DNA from: Lepidurus packardi
Lineage: Eukaryota > Arthropoda > Branchiopoda > Notostraca > Triopsidae
DNA: 64,000 nt
Assembly: GCA_023053545.1 (NCBI GenBank)
Contig: JAKZAN010000060.1
Coordinates: forward strand, 186,001 to 250,000
Direction: 5' to 3'
Within the stretch, counting starts at the first letter, position 1. Every line of letters starts with the position of its first letter. The position numbers and the translations under genes are program-made. A model generated the notes under the pieces. The model was not told the origin of the DNA. It did no database searches and saw only the letters and a program-made list of their open reading frames with translations. This document shows, in pieces, positions 1 to 12,918 of this stretch.

Positions 1-42
1 TTCAGTCCGTAAGGAATTAATTCAGTCCGTAAGGAATTAATT

Positions 43-81
43 CAGTACGAACGGAATTCAATCAATCCTAAAGAATTAATT
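43..81 (+). repeat. Punctuation dimer, CAGTACGAACGG type
   Basis: A diverged 39-bp pair of monomers. It starts CAGTACGAACGG, contains an EcoRI site (GAATTC), then CAATCAATCCTAAAGAATTA. The second half is a monomer missing one base (ATCAATCCTAAAGAATTAA). This version with TACGAACGG occurs nine times (43, 4827, 13658, 23518, 35170, 47926, 58945, 62563, 63856) and marks the largest repeat tier. Confidence 0.85.
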
Positions 82-718
82 CAGTCCGTAAGGAAATAAT
101 TCAGTCCGTAAGGAAATAATTCAGTCCGTAAGGAAATAATTCAGTCCGTAAGGAATTAATTCAGTCCGTTAGGAATTAATTCAGTCCGTAACGAATTAAT
201 TAAGTCCATAATGAATTAATTCAGTCCGTAAGGAATTAATTCAGTCCGTAAGAATTACTTTAGTCCGTAAGGAATTAATTAAGTCCGTAAGGAATTAATT
301 AAGTCCGTAAGGAATTAATTCAGTCCGTAAGGAATTAATTCAGTCCGTAGCGAATTAATTAAGTCCATAATAAATTAATTCAGTCCGTAAGGAATTAATT
401 AAGTCCATAATAAATTAATTCAGTCCGTAAGGAATTAATTTAGTCCGTAAGGAATTAATTAAGTCCGTAAGGAATTAATTAAGTCCGTAAGGAATTAATT
501 AAGTCCGTAAGGAATTAATTCAGTCCGTAAGGATTTAATTCAGTCCGTAAGGTATTAATTCAGTCCGTAAGGAGTTAATTCAGTCCGTAAGGAATTAATT
601 CAGTCCGTAAGGAATAACTTCAGTACGTAAGGAAATAATTCAGTCCGTAATGGATTAATTAAGTCCGTAATGAATTAATTCAGTCCGTATGAAATTAATT
701 CAGTCCGTAAGGAATTAA

Positions 719-730
719 TTAAGGAATTAA
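719..730 (+). repeat. 12-bp truncated monomer
   Basis: In GGAATTAATTAAGGAATTAATTC the eight bases CAGTCCGT are missing, leaving a 12-bp unit, AAGGAATTAATT. It usually stands one monomer before a CAGTAAGAACGG dimer and is repeated across the window with it (for example near 5485, 6957, 8908, 10898, 14296 and 24176), so it is inherited as part of the higher-order unit. Confidence 0.8.
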
Positions 731-752
731 TTCAGTCCGTAAGGAATTAATT

Positions 753-791
753 CAGTAAGAACGGAATTCAATCAATCCTAAAGAATTAATT
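753..791 (+). repeat. Punctuation dimer, CAGTAAGAACGG type
   Basis: Same 39-bp dimer with TAAGAACGG. It is the commonest marker in the array, recurring every few hundred to two thousand bases, for example at 5517, 6988, 8939, 10930, 14328, 15459, 24208, 24899, 26490, 27756 and 35860. Versions with TAAGAAAGG, AATAAGAAAGG or TAAGAATGG occupy fixed places within higher-order units. Confidence 0.85.
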
Positions 792-1255
792 CAGTCCGTA
801 AGGAAATAATTCAGTCCGTAAGGAATTAATTCAGTCCGTAAGGAATTAATTCAGTCCATAAGGAATTAATTCAGTCCGTAAGGAATTAATTCAGACCGTA
901 AGGAAATAATTAAGTCCGTAAGGAATTAATTCAGTCCGTAAGGAATTAATTCAGTCCGTAATGAATTAATTCAGTCCGTAAGGAATTAATTTAGTCCGTA
1001 AGAAATTAGTTAACTCCGTAAGGAATTAATTAAGTCCGTAAGGAATTAATTAAGTCCGTAAGGAATTAATTAAGTCCGTAAGGAATTAATTCAGTCCGTA
1101 AGGTATTAATTCAGTCCGTAAGGAATTAATTAAGTCCGTAAGGAATTAGTTCATTCCGTAAGAAATTAATTCAGTCCGTAATGGATTATTTCAGTCCGTA
1201 ATTAATTAATTCAGTCCGTAAGGAATTATTTCAGTCCGTAAGGAATTAATTCAGT

Positions 1256-1283
1256 CCGTAATTAATTCATTCATTCCTTACGG
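1256..1283. repeat. Inverted monomer with CCGTAA/TTACGG arms
   Basis: The array briefly reads on the opposite strand: CCGTAA, a 16-base spacer, then TTACGG, with the seven-base arms TCCGTAA/TTACGGA if extended. The same 28-bp module recurs at 2618, 4511, 6000, 6440, 7471, 8431, 9422, 10382, 11413, 13342, 14811, 15942, 19249, 20146 and 21871, and many times further right. It could form a small hairpin or cruciform. Confidence 0.85.
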
Positions 1284-4200
1284 ATTTAATTAAGTCCGTA
1301 AGGAATTAATTCAGTCCGTAAGGAATTAATTCACTCCGTAAGGAATTAATTCAGTAAGAAAGGAATTCAATCAATCCTAAAGAATTAATTCAGTCCGTAA
1401 GGAAATAATTCAGTCCGTAAGGAATTAATTCAGTCCGTAAGGAATTAATTCAGTCCGTAAGGAATTAATTCAGACCGTAAGGAAATAATTAAATCCGTAA
1501 GGAATTAATTCAGTCCGTAAGGAATTAATTAAGGAATTAATTCAGTCCGTAAGGAATTAATTTAGTCCGTAAGAAATTAATTAACTCCGTAAGGAATTAA
1601 TTAAGTCCGTAAGGAATTAATTAAGTCCGTAAGGAATTAATTAAGTCCGTAAGGAATTAATTCAGTCTGTAAGGTATTAATTCAGTCCGTAAGGAGTTAA
1701 TTCAGTCCGTAAGGAATTAATTCAGTCCGTAAGGAATAACTTCGGTACGTAAGGAAATAATTCAGTCCGTAATGGATTAATTAAGTCCGTAATGAATTAA
1801 TTCAGTCCGTATGAAATTAATTCAGTTCGTAAGGAATTAATTCAGTCCGTAAGGAATTAATTCAGTCCATAAGGAATTAATTCAGTCCGTAAGGAATTAA
1901 TTCAGACCGTAAGGAAATAATTAAGTCCGTAAGGAATTAATTCAGTCCGTAAGGAATTAATTCAGTCCGTAATGAATTAATTCAGTCCGTAAGGAATTAA
2001 TTTAGTCCGTAAGAAATTAATTAACTCCGTAAGGAATTAATTAAGTCCGTAAGGAATTAATTAAGTCCGTAAGGAATTAATTAAGTCCGTAAGGAATTAA
2101 TTAAGTCCGTAAGGAATTAATTCAGTCCGTAAGGTATTAATTCAGTCCGTAATGGATTAATTAAGTCCGTAATGAATTAATTCAGTCCGTATGAAATTAA
2201 TTCAGACCGTAAGGAATTAATTAAGGAATTAATTCAGTCCGTAAGGAATTAATTCAGTAAGAACGGAATTCAATCAATCCTAAAGAATTAATTCAGTCCG
2301 TAAGGAAATAATTCAGTCCGTAAGGAATTAATTCAGTCCGTAAGGAATTAATTCAGTCCGTAACGAATTAATTAAGTCCATAATGAATTAATTCAGTCCG
2401 TAAGGAATTAATTCAGTCCGTAAGGAATTAATTAAATCCGTACGGAATTAATTAAATCCGTACGGAATTAATTAAATCCGTACGGAATTAATTCAGACCG
2501 TAAGGAATTAATTCAGTCCGTAAAGAATGAATTCCGTCCGTAAGGACATAGTTAGGTATGTAAGGAATTAATTCAGTCCGTAAGGAATCAATTCGGTCCG
2601 TAATGAATTAATTCAGTCCGTAATTAATTCATTCATTCCTTACGGAATTAATTAAGTCCATAATGAATTAATTCAGTCCGTAAGGAATTAATTCAGTCCG
2701 TAAGGAATTAATTAAATCCGTACGGAATTAATTCAGTCCGTAAGGGATTAATTTAGTCCGTAAGGATTTAATTCAGTCCGTAAGGTATTAATTAAGTCCG
2801 TAAGGAATTAATTCAGTCCGTAAGGAATAAGTTCAGTACGTAAGGAATTAATTAAGTCCGTAATGGATTAATTCAGTTCGTATGAAATTATTTCAGTCCG
2901 TAAGGAAATAATTCAGTCCGTAAGGAAATAATTCAGTCCGTAAGGAAATAATTCAGTCCGTAAGGAATTAATTCAGTCCGTAAGGATTTAATTCAGTCCG
3001 TAAGGTATTAATTCAGTCCGTAAGGAGTTAATTCAGTCCGTAAGGAATTAATTCAGTCCGTAAGGAATAACTTCAGTACGTAAGGAAATAATTCAGTCCG
3101 TAATGGATTAATTAAGTCCGTAATGAATTAATTCAGTCCGTATGAAATTAATTCAGTCCGTAAGGAATTAATTAAGGAATTAATTCAGTCCTTAAGGAAT
3201 TAATTCAGTAAGAACGGAATTCAATCAATCCTAAAGAATTAATTCAGTCCGTAAGGAAATAATTCAGTCCGTAAGGAATTAATTCAGTCCGTAAGGAATT
3301 AATTCAGTAAGAACGGAATTCAATCAATCCTAAAGAATTAATTCAGTCCGTAAGGAAATAATTCAGTCCGTAAGGAATTAATTCAGTCCGTAAGGAATTA
3401 ATTCAGTCCATAAGGAATTAATTCAGTCCGTAAGGAATTAATTCAGACCGTAAGGAATTAATTAAGGAATTAATTCAGTCCGTAAGGATTTAATTCAGTC
3501 TGTAAGGTATTAATTCAGTCCGTAAGGAGTTAATTCAGTCCGTAAGGAATTAATTCAGTCCGTAAGGAATAACTTCGGTACGTAAGGAAATAATTCAGTC
3601 CGTAATGGATTAATTAAGTCCGTAATGAATTAATTCAGTCCGTATGAAATTAATTCAGTTCGTAAGGAATTAATTCAGTCCGTAAGGAATTAATTCAGTC
3701 CATAAGGAATTAATTCAGTCCGTAAGGAATTAATTCAGACCGTAAGGAAATAATTAAGTCCGTAAGGAATTAATTCAGTCCGTAAGGAATTAATTCAGTC
3801 CGTAATGAATTAATTCAGTCCGTAAGGAATTAATTTAGTCCGTAAGAAATTAATTAACTCCGTAAGGAATTAATTAAGTCCGTAAGGAATTAATTAAGTC
3901 CGTAAGGAATTAATTAAGTCCGTAAGGAATTAATTCAGTCCGTAAGGTATTAATTCAGTCCGTAAGGAATTAATTAAGTCCGTAAGGAATTAATTCATTC
4001 CGTAAGAAATTAATTCAGTCCGTAATGGATTAATTAAGTCCGTAATGAATTAATTCAGTCCGTATGAAATTAATTCAGACCGTAAGGAATTAATTAAGGA
4101 ATTAATTCAGTCCGTAAGGAATTAATTCAGTAAGAACGGAATTCAATCAATCCTAAAGAATTAATTCAGTCCGTAAGGAAATAATTCAGTCCGTAAGGAA

Positions 4201-6987
4201 TTAATTCAGTCCGTAAGGAATTAATTCAGTCCGTAACGAATTAATTAAGTCCATAATGAATTAATTCAGTCCGTAAGGAATTAATTCAGTCCGTAAGGAA
4301 TTTATTAAATCCGTACGGAATTAATTCAGACCGTAAGGAATTAATTCAGTCCGTAAAGAATGAATTCCGTCCGTAAGGACATAGTTAGGTATGTAAGGAA
4401 TTAATTCAGTCCGTAAGGAATCAATTCGGTCCGTAATGAATTAATTCAGTCCGTAAGGAATTAATTTACTCCGTAAGGAATTAATTCAGTCCGTAAGGAA
4501 TTATTTCAGTCCGTAATTAATTCATTCATTCCTTACGGAATTAATTAAGTCCATAATGAATTAATTCAGTCCGTAAGGAATTAATTCAGTCCGTAAGGAA
4601 TTAATTAAATCCGTACGGAATTAATTCAGTCCGTAAGGAATTAATTTAGTCCGTAAGGATTTAATTCAGTCCGTAAGGTATTAATTAAGTCCGTAAGGAA
4701 TTAATTCAGTCCGTAAGGAATAAGTTCAGTACGTAAGGAATTAATTAAGTCCGTAATGGATTAATTCAGTTCGTATGAAATTAATTCAGTCCGTAAGGAA
4801 TTAATTCAGTCCGTAAGGAATTAATTCAGTACGAACGGAATTCAATCAATCCTAAAGAATTAATTCAGTCCGTAAGGAAATAATTCAGTCCGTAAGGAAA
4901 TAATTCAGTCCGTAAGGAAATAATTCAGTCCGTAAGGAATTAATTCAGTCCGTTAGGAATTAATTCAGTCCGTAACGAATTAATTAAGTCCATAATGAAT
5001 TAATTCAGTCCGTAAGGAATTAATTCAGTCCGTAAGAATTACTTTAGTCCGTAAGGAATTAATTAAGTCCGTAAGGAATTAATTAAGTCCGTAAGGAATT
5101 AATTCAGTCCGTAAGGAATTAATTCAGTCCGTAGCGAATTAATTAAGTCCATAATAAATTAATTCAGTCCGTAAGGAATTAATTCAGTCCGTAAGGAATT
5201 AATTTAGTCCGTAAGGAATTAATTAAGTCCGTAAGGAATTAATTAAGTCCGTAAGGAATTAATTAAGTCCGTAAGGAATTAATTCAGTCCGTAAGGATTT
5301 AATTCAGTCCGTAAGGTATTAATTCAGTCCGTAAGGAGTTAATTCAGTCCGTAAGGAATTAATTCAGTCCGTAAGGAATAACTTCAGTACGTAAGGAAAT
5401 AATTCAGTCCGTAATGGATTAATTAAGTCCGTAATGAATTAATTCAGTCCGTATGAAATTAATTCAGTCCGTAAGGAATTAATTAAGGAATTAATTCAGT
5501 CCGTAAGGAATTAATTCAGTAAGAACGGAATTCAATCAATCCTAAAGAATTAATTCAGTCCGTAAGGAAATAATTCAGTCCGTAAGGAATTAATTCAGTC
5601 CGTAAGGAATTAATTCAGTCCATAAGGAATTAATTCAGTCCGTAAGGAATTAATTCAGACCGTAAGGAAATAATTAAGTCCGTAAGGAATTAATTCAGTC
5701 CGTAAGGAATTAATTCAGTCCGTAATGAATTAATTCAGTCCGTAAGGAATTAATTTAGTCCGTAAGAAATTAATTAACTCCGTAAGGAATTAATTAAGTC
5801 CGTAAGGAATTAATTAAGTCCGTAAGGAATTAATTAAGTCCGTAAGGAATTAATTCAGTCCGTAAGGTATTAATTCAGTCCGTAAGGAATTAATTAAGTC
5901 CGTAAGGAATTAGTTCATTCCGTAAGAAATTAATTCAGTCCGTAATGGATTATTTCAGTCCGTAATTAATTAATTCAGTCCGTAAGGAATTATTTCAGTC
6001 CGTAATTAATTCATTCATTCCTTACGGAATTAATTAAGTCCATAATGAATTAATTCAGTCCGTAAGGAATTAATTCAGTCCGTAAGGTATTAATTCAGTC
6101 CGTAAGGAATTAATTAAGTCCGTAAGGAATTAATTCAGTCCGTAAGGAATTAATTCAGTCCGTAATGAATTAATTCAGTCCGTAAGGAATTAATTTAGTC
6201 CGTAAGAAATTAATTAACTCCGTAAGGAATTAATTAAGTCCGTAAGGAATTAATTAAGTCCGTAAGGAATTAATTAAGTCCGTAAGGAATTAATTCAGTC
6301 CGTAAGGTATTAATTCAGTCCGTAAGGAATTAATTAAGTCCGTAAGGAATTAGTTCATTCCGTAAGAAATTAATTCAGTCCGTAATGGATTATTTCAGTC
6401 CGTAATTAATTAATTCAGTCCGTAAGGAATTATTTCAGTCCGTAATTAATTCATTCATTCCTTACGGAATTAATTAAGTCCATAATGAATTAATTCAGTC
6501 CGTAAGGAATTAATTCAGTCCGTAAGGAATTAATTAAATCCGTACGGAATTAATTCAGTCCGTAAGGAATTAATTCAGTCCGTAACGAATTAATTAAGTC
6601 CATAATGAATTAATTCAGTCCGTAAGGAATTAATTCAGTCCGTAAGGAATTAATTAAATCCGTACGGAATTAATTCAGACCGTAAGAAATTAATTCAGTC
6701 CGTAAAGAATGAATTCCGTCCGTTAGGAATTAGTAAGGTATGTAAGGAATTAATTCAGTCCGTAAGGAATCAATTCAGTCCGTAATGAATTAATTCAGTC
6801 CGTAAGGAATTAATTTACTCCGTAAGGAATTAATTAAGTCCGTAAGGAATTAATTAAGTCCGTAAGGAATTAATTCAGTCCGTAAGGTATTAATTCAGTC
6901 CGTAAGGAATTAATTCAGTCCGTAAGCAATTAATTCAGTCCGTAAGGAATTAATTAAGGAATTAATTCAGTCCGTAAGGAATAAATT

Positions 6988-8938
6988 CAGTAAGAACGGA
7001 ATTCAATCAATCCTAAAGAATTAATTCAGTCCGTAAGGAAATAATTCAGTCCGTAAGGAATTAATTCAGTCCGTAAGGAATTAATTCAGTCCATAAGGAA
7101 TTAATTCAGTCCGTAAGGAATTAATTCAGACCGTAAGGAAATAATTAAGTCCGTAAGGAATTAATTCAGTCCGTAAGGAATTAATTCAGTCCGTAATGAA
7201 TTAATTCAGTCCGTAAGGAATTAATTTAGTCCGTAAGAAATTAATTAACTCCGTAAGGAATTAATTAAGTCCGTAAGGAATTAATTAAGTCCGTAAGGAA
7301 TTAATTAAGTCCGTAAGGAATTAATTCAGTCCGTAAGGTATTAATTCAGTCCGTAAGGAATTAATTAAATCCGTAAGGAATTAATTCATTCCGTAAGAAA
7401 TTAATTCAGTCCGTAATGGATTATTTCAGTCCGTAATTAATTAATTCAGTCCGTAAGGAATTATTTCAGTCCGTAATTAATTCATTCATTCCTTACGGAA
7501 TTAATTAAGTCCATAATGAATTAATTCAGTCCGTAAGGAATTAATTCAGTCCGTAAGGAATTAATTAAATCCGTACGGAATTAATTCAGTCCGTAAGGAA
7601 TTAATTCAGTCCGTAACGAATTAATTAAGTCCATAATGAATTAATTCAGTCCGTAAGGAATTAATTCAGTCCGTAAGGAATTAATTAAATCCGTACGGAA
7701 TTAATTCAGACCGTAAGGAATTAATTCAGTCCGTAAAGAATGAATTCCGTCCGTAAGGAATTAGTAAGGTATGTAAGGAATTAATTCAGTCCGTAAGGAA
7801 TCAATTCAGTCCGTAATGAATTAATTCAGTCCGTAAGGAATTAATTTACTCCGTAAGGAATTAATTAAGTCCGTAAGGAATTAATTAAGTCCGTAAGGAA
7901 TTAATTCAGTCCGTAAGGTATTAATTCAGTCCGTAAGGAATTAATTCAGTCCGTAAGCAATTAATTCAGTCCGTAAGGAATAACTTCAGTACGTAAGGAA
8001 ATAATTCATTCCGTAATGGATTAATTAAGTCCGTAATGAATTAATTCAGTCCGTAAAGAATTAATTCAGTCCGTAAGGAATTAATTCAGTCCGTAAGGAA
8101 TTAATTAAGTCCGTAAGGAATTAATTAAGTCCGTAAGGAATTAATTCAGTCCGTAAGGAATTAATTCAGTCCGTAACGAATTAATTAAGTCCATAATGAA
8201 TTAATTCAGTCCGTAAGGAATTAATTCAGTCCGTAAGGAATTAATTTAGTCCGTAAGGAATTAATTAAGTCCGTAAGGAATTAATTCAGTCCGTAAGGTA
8301 TTAATTCAGTCCGTAAGGAATTAATTAAGTCCGTAAGGAATTAGTTCATTCCGTAAGAAATTAATTCAGTCCGTAATGGATTATTTCAGTCCGTAATTAA
8401 TTAATTCAGTCCGTAAGGAATTATTTCAGTCCGTAATTAATTCATTCATTCCTTACGGAATTAATTAAGTCCATAATGAATTAATTCAGTCCGTAAGGAA
8501 TTAATTCAGTCCGTAAGGAATTAATTAAATCCGTACGGAATTAATTCAGTCCGTAAGGAATTAATTCAGTCCGTAACGAATTAATTAAGTCCATAATGAA
8601 TTAATTCAGTCCGTAAGGAATTAATTCAGTCCGTAAGGAATTAATTAAATCCGTACGGAATTAATTCAGACCGTTAGAAATTAATTCAGTCCGTAAAGAA
8701 TGAATTCCGTCCGTTAGGAATTAGTAAGGTATGTAAGGAATTAATTCAGTCCGTAAGGAATCAATTCAGTCCGTAATGAATTAATTCAGTCCGTAAGGAA
8801 TTAATTTACTCCGTAAGGAATTAATTAAGTCCGTAAGGAATTAATTAAGTCCGTAAGGAATTAATTCAGTCCGTAAGGTATTAATTCAGTCCGTAAGGAA
8901 TTAATTAAGGAATTAATTCAGTCCGTAAGGAATAAATT
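6988..8938 (+). repeat. 1.95-kb higher-order repeat, copy 1
   Basis: Begins at CAGTAAGAACGG preceded by the rare variant GGAATAAATT. The next copy, starting at 8939, repeats the same succession of variants over its whole length. This copy is 1951 bp, exactly two monomers shorter than the next one, because a GTAAGCAATTAA-containing pair is missing near its 3' end. Confidence 0.85.
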
Positions 8939-10929
8939 CAGTAAGAACGGAATTCAATCAATCCTAAAGAATTAATTCAGTCCGTAAGGAAATAATTCAG
9001 TCCGTAAGGAATTAATTCAGTCCGTAAGGAATTAATTCAGTCCATAAGGAATTAATTCAGTCCGTAAGGAATTAATTCAGACCGTAAGGAAATAATTAAG
9101 TCCGTAAGGAATTAATTCAGTCCGTAAGGAATTAATTCAGTCCGTAATGAATTAATTCAGTCCGTAAGGAATTAATTTAGTCCGTAAGAAATTAATTAAC
9201 TCCGTAAGGAATTAATTAAGTCCGTAAGGAATTAATTAAGTCCGTAAGGAATTAATTAAGTCCGTAAGGAATTAATTCAGTCCGTAAGGTATTAATTCAG
9301 TCCGTAAGGAATTAATTAAATCCGTAAGGAATTAATTCATTCCGTAAGAAATTAATTCAGTCCGTAATGGATTATTTCAGTCCGTAATTAATTAATTCAG
9401 TCCGTAAGGAATTATTTCAGTCCGTAATTAATTCATTCATTCCTTACGGAATTAATTAAGTCCATAATGAATTAATTCAGTCCGTAAGGAATTAATTCAG
9501 TCCGTAAGGAATTAATTAAATCCGTACGGAATTAATTCAGTCCGTAAGGAATTAATTCAGTCCGTAACGAATTAATTAAGTCCATAATGAATTAATTCAG
9601 TCCGTAAGGAATTAATTCAGTCCGTAAGGAATTAATTAAATCCGTACGGAATTAATTCAGACCGTAAGGAATTAATTCAGTCCGTAAAGAATGAATTCCG
9701 TCCGTAAGGAATTAGTAAGGTATGTAAGGAATTAATTCAGTCCGTAAGGAATCAATTCAGTCCGTAATGAATTAATTCAGTCCGTAAGGAATTAATTTAC
9801 TCCGTAAGGAATTAATTAAGTCCGTAAGGAATTAATTAAGTCCGTAAGGAATTAATTCAGTCCGTAAGGTATTAATTCAGTCCGTAAGGAATTAATTCAG
9901 TCCGTAAGCAATTAATTCAGTCCGTAAGGAATAACTTCAGTACGTAAGGAAATAATTCATTCCGTAATGGATTAATTAAGTCCGTAATGAATTAATTCAG
10001 TCCGTAAAGAATTAATTCAGTCCGTAAGGAATTAATTCAGTCCGTAAGGAATTAATTAAGTCCGTAAGGAATTAATTAAGTCCGTAAGGAATTAATTCAG
10101 TCCGTAAGGAATTAATTCAGTCCGTAACGAATTAATTAAGTCCATAATGAATTAATTCAGTCCGTAAGGAATTAATTCAGTCCGTAAGGAATTAATTTAG
10201 TCCGTAAGGAATTAATTAAGTCCGTAAGGAATTAATTCAGTCCGTAAGGTATTAATTCAGTCCGTAAGGAATTAATTAAGTCCGTAAGGAATTAGTTCAT
10301 TCCGTAAGAAATTAATTCAGTCCGTAATGGATTATTTCAGTCCGTAATTAATTAATTCAGTCCGTAAGGAATTATTTCAGTCCGTAATTAATTCATTCAT
10401 TCCTTACGGAATTAATTAAGTCCATAATGAATTAATTCAGTCCGTAAGGAATTAATTCAGTCCGTAAGGAATTAATTAAATCCGTACGGAATTAATTCAG
10501 TCCGTAAGGAATTAATTCAGTCCGTAACGAATTAATTAAGTCCATAATGAATTAATTCAGTCCGTAAGGAATTAATTCAGTCCGTAAGGAATTAATTAAA
10601 TCCGTACGGAATTAATTCAGACCGTAAGAAATTAATTCAGTCCGTAAAGAATGAATTCCGTCCGTTAGGAATTAGTAAGGTATGTAAGGAATTAATTCAG
10701 TCCGTAAGGAATCAATTCAGTCCGTAATGAATTAATTCAGTCCGTAAGGAATTAATTTACTCCGTAAGGAATTAATTAAGTCCGTAAGGAATTAATTAAG
10801 TCCGTAAGGAATTAATTCAGTCCGTAAGGTATTAATTCAGTCCGTAAGGAATTAATTCAGTCCGTAAGCAATTAATTCAGTCCGTAAGGAATTAATTAAG
10901 GAATTAATTCAGTCCGTAAGGAATAAATT
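8939..10929 (+). repeat. 1.99-kb higher-order repeat, copy 2
   Basis: Same starting marker (GGAATAAATT then CAGTAAGAACGG) and same variant order as the copy at 6988. Its length is 1991 bp. The additional 40 bp near 10850-10890 are two complete monomers, one of them the GTAAGCAATT variant. Confidence 0.85.
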
Positions 10930-12235
10930 CAGTAAGAACGGAATTCAATCAATCCTAAAGAATTAATTCAGTCCGTAAGGAAATAATTCAGTCCGTAAGG
11001 AATTAATTCAGTCCGTAAGGAATTAATTCAGTCCATAAGGAATTAATTCAGTCCGTAAGGAATTAATTCAGACCGTAAGGAAATAATTAAGTCCGTAAGG
11101 AATTAATTCAGTCCGTAAGGAATTAATTCAGTCCGTAATGAATTAATTCAGTCCGTAAGGAATTAATTTAGTCCGTAAGAAATTAATTAACTCCGTAAGG
11201 AATTAATTAAGTCCGTAAGGAATTAATTAAGTCCGTAAGGAATTAATTAAGTCCGTAAGGAATTAATTCAGTCCGTAAGGTATTAATTCAGTCCGTAAGG
11301 AATTAATTAAATCCGTAAGGAATTAATTCATTCCGTAAGAAATTAATTCAGTCCGTAATGGATTATTTCAGTCCGTAATTAATTAATTCAGTCCGTAAGG
11401 AATTATTTCAGTCCGTAATTAATTCATTCATTCCTTACGGAATTAATTAAGTCCATAATGAATTAATTCAGTCCGTAAGGAATTAATTCAGTCCGTAAGG
11501 AATTAATTAAATCCGTACGGAATTAATTCAGTCCGTAAGGAATTAATTCAGTCCGTAACGAATTAATTAAGTCCATAATGAATTAATTCAGTCCGTAAGG
11601 AATTAATTCAGTCCGTAAGGAATTAATTAAATCCGTACGGAATTAATTCAGACCGTAAGGAATTAATTCAGTCCGTAAAGAATGAATTCCGTCCGTAAGG
11701 AATTAGTAAGGTATGTAAGGAATTAATTCAGTCCGTAAGGAATCAATTCAGTCCGTAATGAATTAATTCAGTCCGTAAGGAATTAATTTACTCCGTAAGG
11801 AATTAATTAAGTCCGTAAGGAATTAATTAAGTCCGTAAGGAATTAATTCAGTCCGTAAGGTATTAATTCAGTCCGTAAGGAATTAATTCAGTCCGTAAGC
11901 AATTAATTCAGTCCGTAAGGAATAACTTCAGTACGTAAGGAAATAATTCATTCCGTAATGGATTAATTAAGTCCGTAATGAATTAATTCAGTCCGTAAAG
12001 AATTAATTCAGTCCGTAAGGAATTAATTCAGTCCGTAAGGAATTAATTAAGTCCGTAAGGAATTAATTAAGTCCGTAAGGAATTAATTCAGTCCGTAAGG
12101 AATTAATTCAGTCCGTAACGAATTAATTAAGTCCATAATGAATTAATTCAGTCCGTAAGGAATTAATTCAGTCCGTAAGGAATTAATTTAGTCCGTAAGG
12201 AATTAATTAAGTCCGTAAGGAATTAATTCAGTCCG
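10930..12235 (+). repeat. 1.99-kb higher-order repeat, copy 3, partial
   Basis: Follows copies 1 and 2 in register for about 1305 bp. It then switches to a different series at GTAGGAATTATGTAAG around 12236, marking a recombination junction. Confidence 0.75.
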
Positions 12236-12800
12236 TAGGAATTATGTAAGTCCGTAAGGAATTAATTCAGTCCGTAAGGATTTAATTCAGTCCGTAAGGT
12301 ATTAATTAAGTCCGTAAGGAGTTAATTCAGTCCGTAAGGAATTAATTCAGTCCGTTAGGAATAACTTCAGTACGTAAGGAAATAATTCAGTCCGTAATGG
12401 ATTAATTAAGTCCGTAATGAATTAATTCAGTCCGTATGAAATTAATTCAGTCCGTAAGGAATTAATTAAGGAATTAATGCAGTCCGTAAGGAATTAATTC
12501 AGTAAGAACGGAATTCAATCAATCCTAAAGAATTAATTCAGTCCGTAAGGAAATAATTCAGTCCGTAAGGAATTAATTCAGTCCGTAAGGAATTAATTCA
12601 GTCCGTAAGGAATTAATTCAGTCCGTAAGGAATTAATTCAGACCGTAAGGAAATAATTAAGTCCGTAAGGAATTAATTCAGTCCGTAAGGAATTAATTCA
12701 GTCCGTAATGAATTAATTCAGTCCGTAAGGGATTAATTTAGTCCGTAAGAAATTAATTAACTCCGTAAGGAATTAATTAAGTCCGTAAGGAATTAATTAA

Positions 12801-12918
12801 GTCCGTAAGGAATTAATTCAGTCCGTAAGGAATTAATTCAGTCCGTAAGGAATTAATTCAGTCCGTAAGGAATTAATTCAGTCCGTAAGGAATTAATTCA
12901 GTCCGTAAGGAATTAATT
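12801..12918 (+). repeat. Perfect consensus monomer run (5.9 copies)
   Basis: A run of uninterrupted, identical 20-bp monomers in the phase GTCCGTAAGGAATTAATTCA, flanked by a TTAAGTCC variant on the left and a TTCTGTCC variant on the right. It is useful as the reference for the consensus. Similar pure runs occur in the paralogous blocks near 17361-17460 and 26761-26870. Confidence 0.95.

Larger units (their letters stand above)
43..4826 (+). repeat. Large higher-order unit 1 (4784 bp)
   Basis: Delimited by the diagnostic variant CAGTACGAACGG at 43 and 4827. The first 710 bases are paralogous to the starts of the units at 4827, 13658, 23518 and 35170. The unit carries inverted-monomer modules at 1256-1283, 2618-2645 and 4511-4538. 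It lacks the strongly diverged GTGTATA module seen in later units, so it is a shorter version of the large repeat. Confidence 0.75.
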
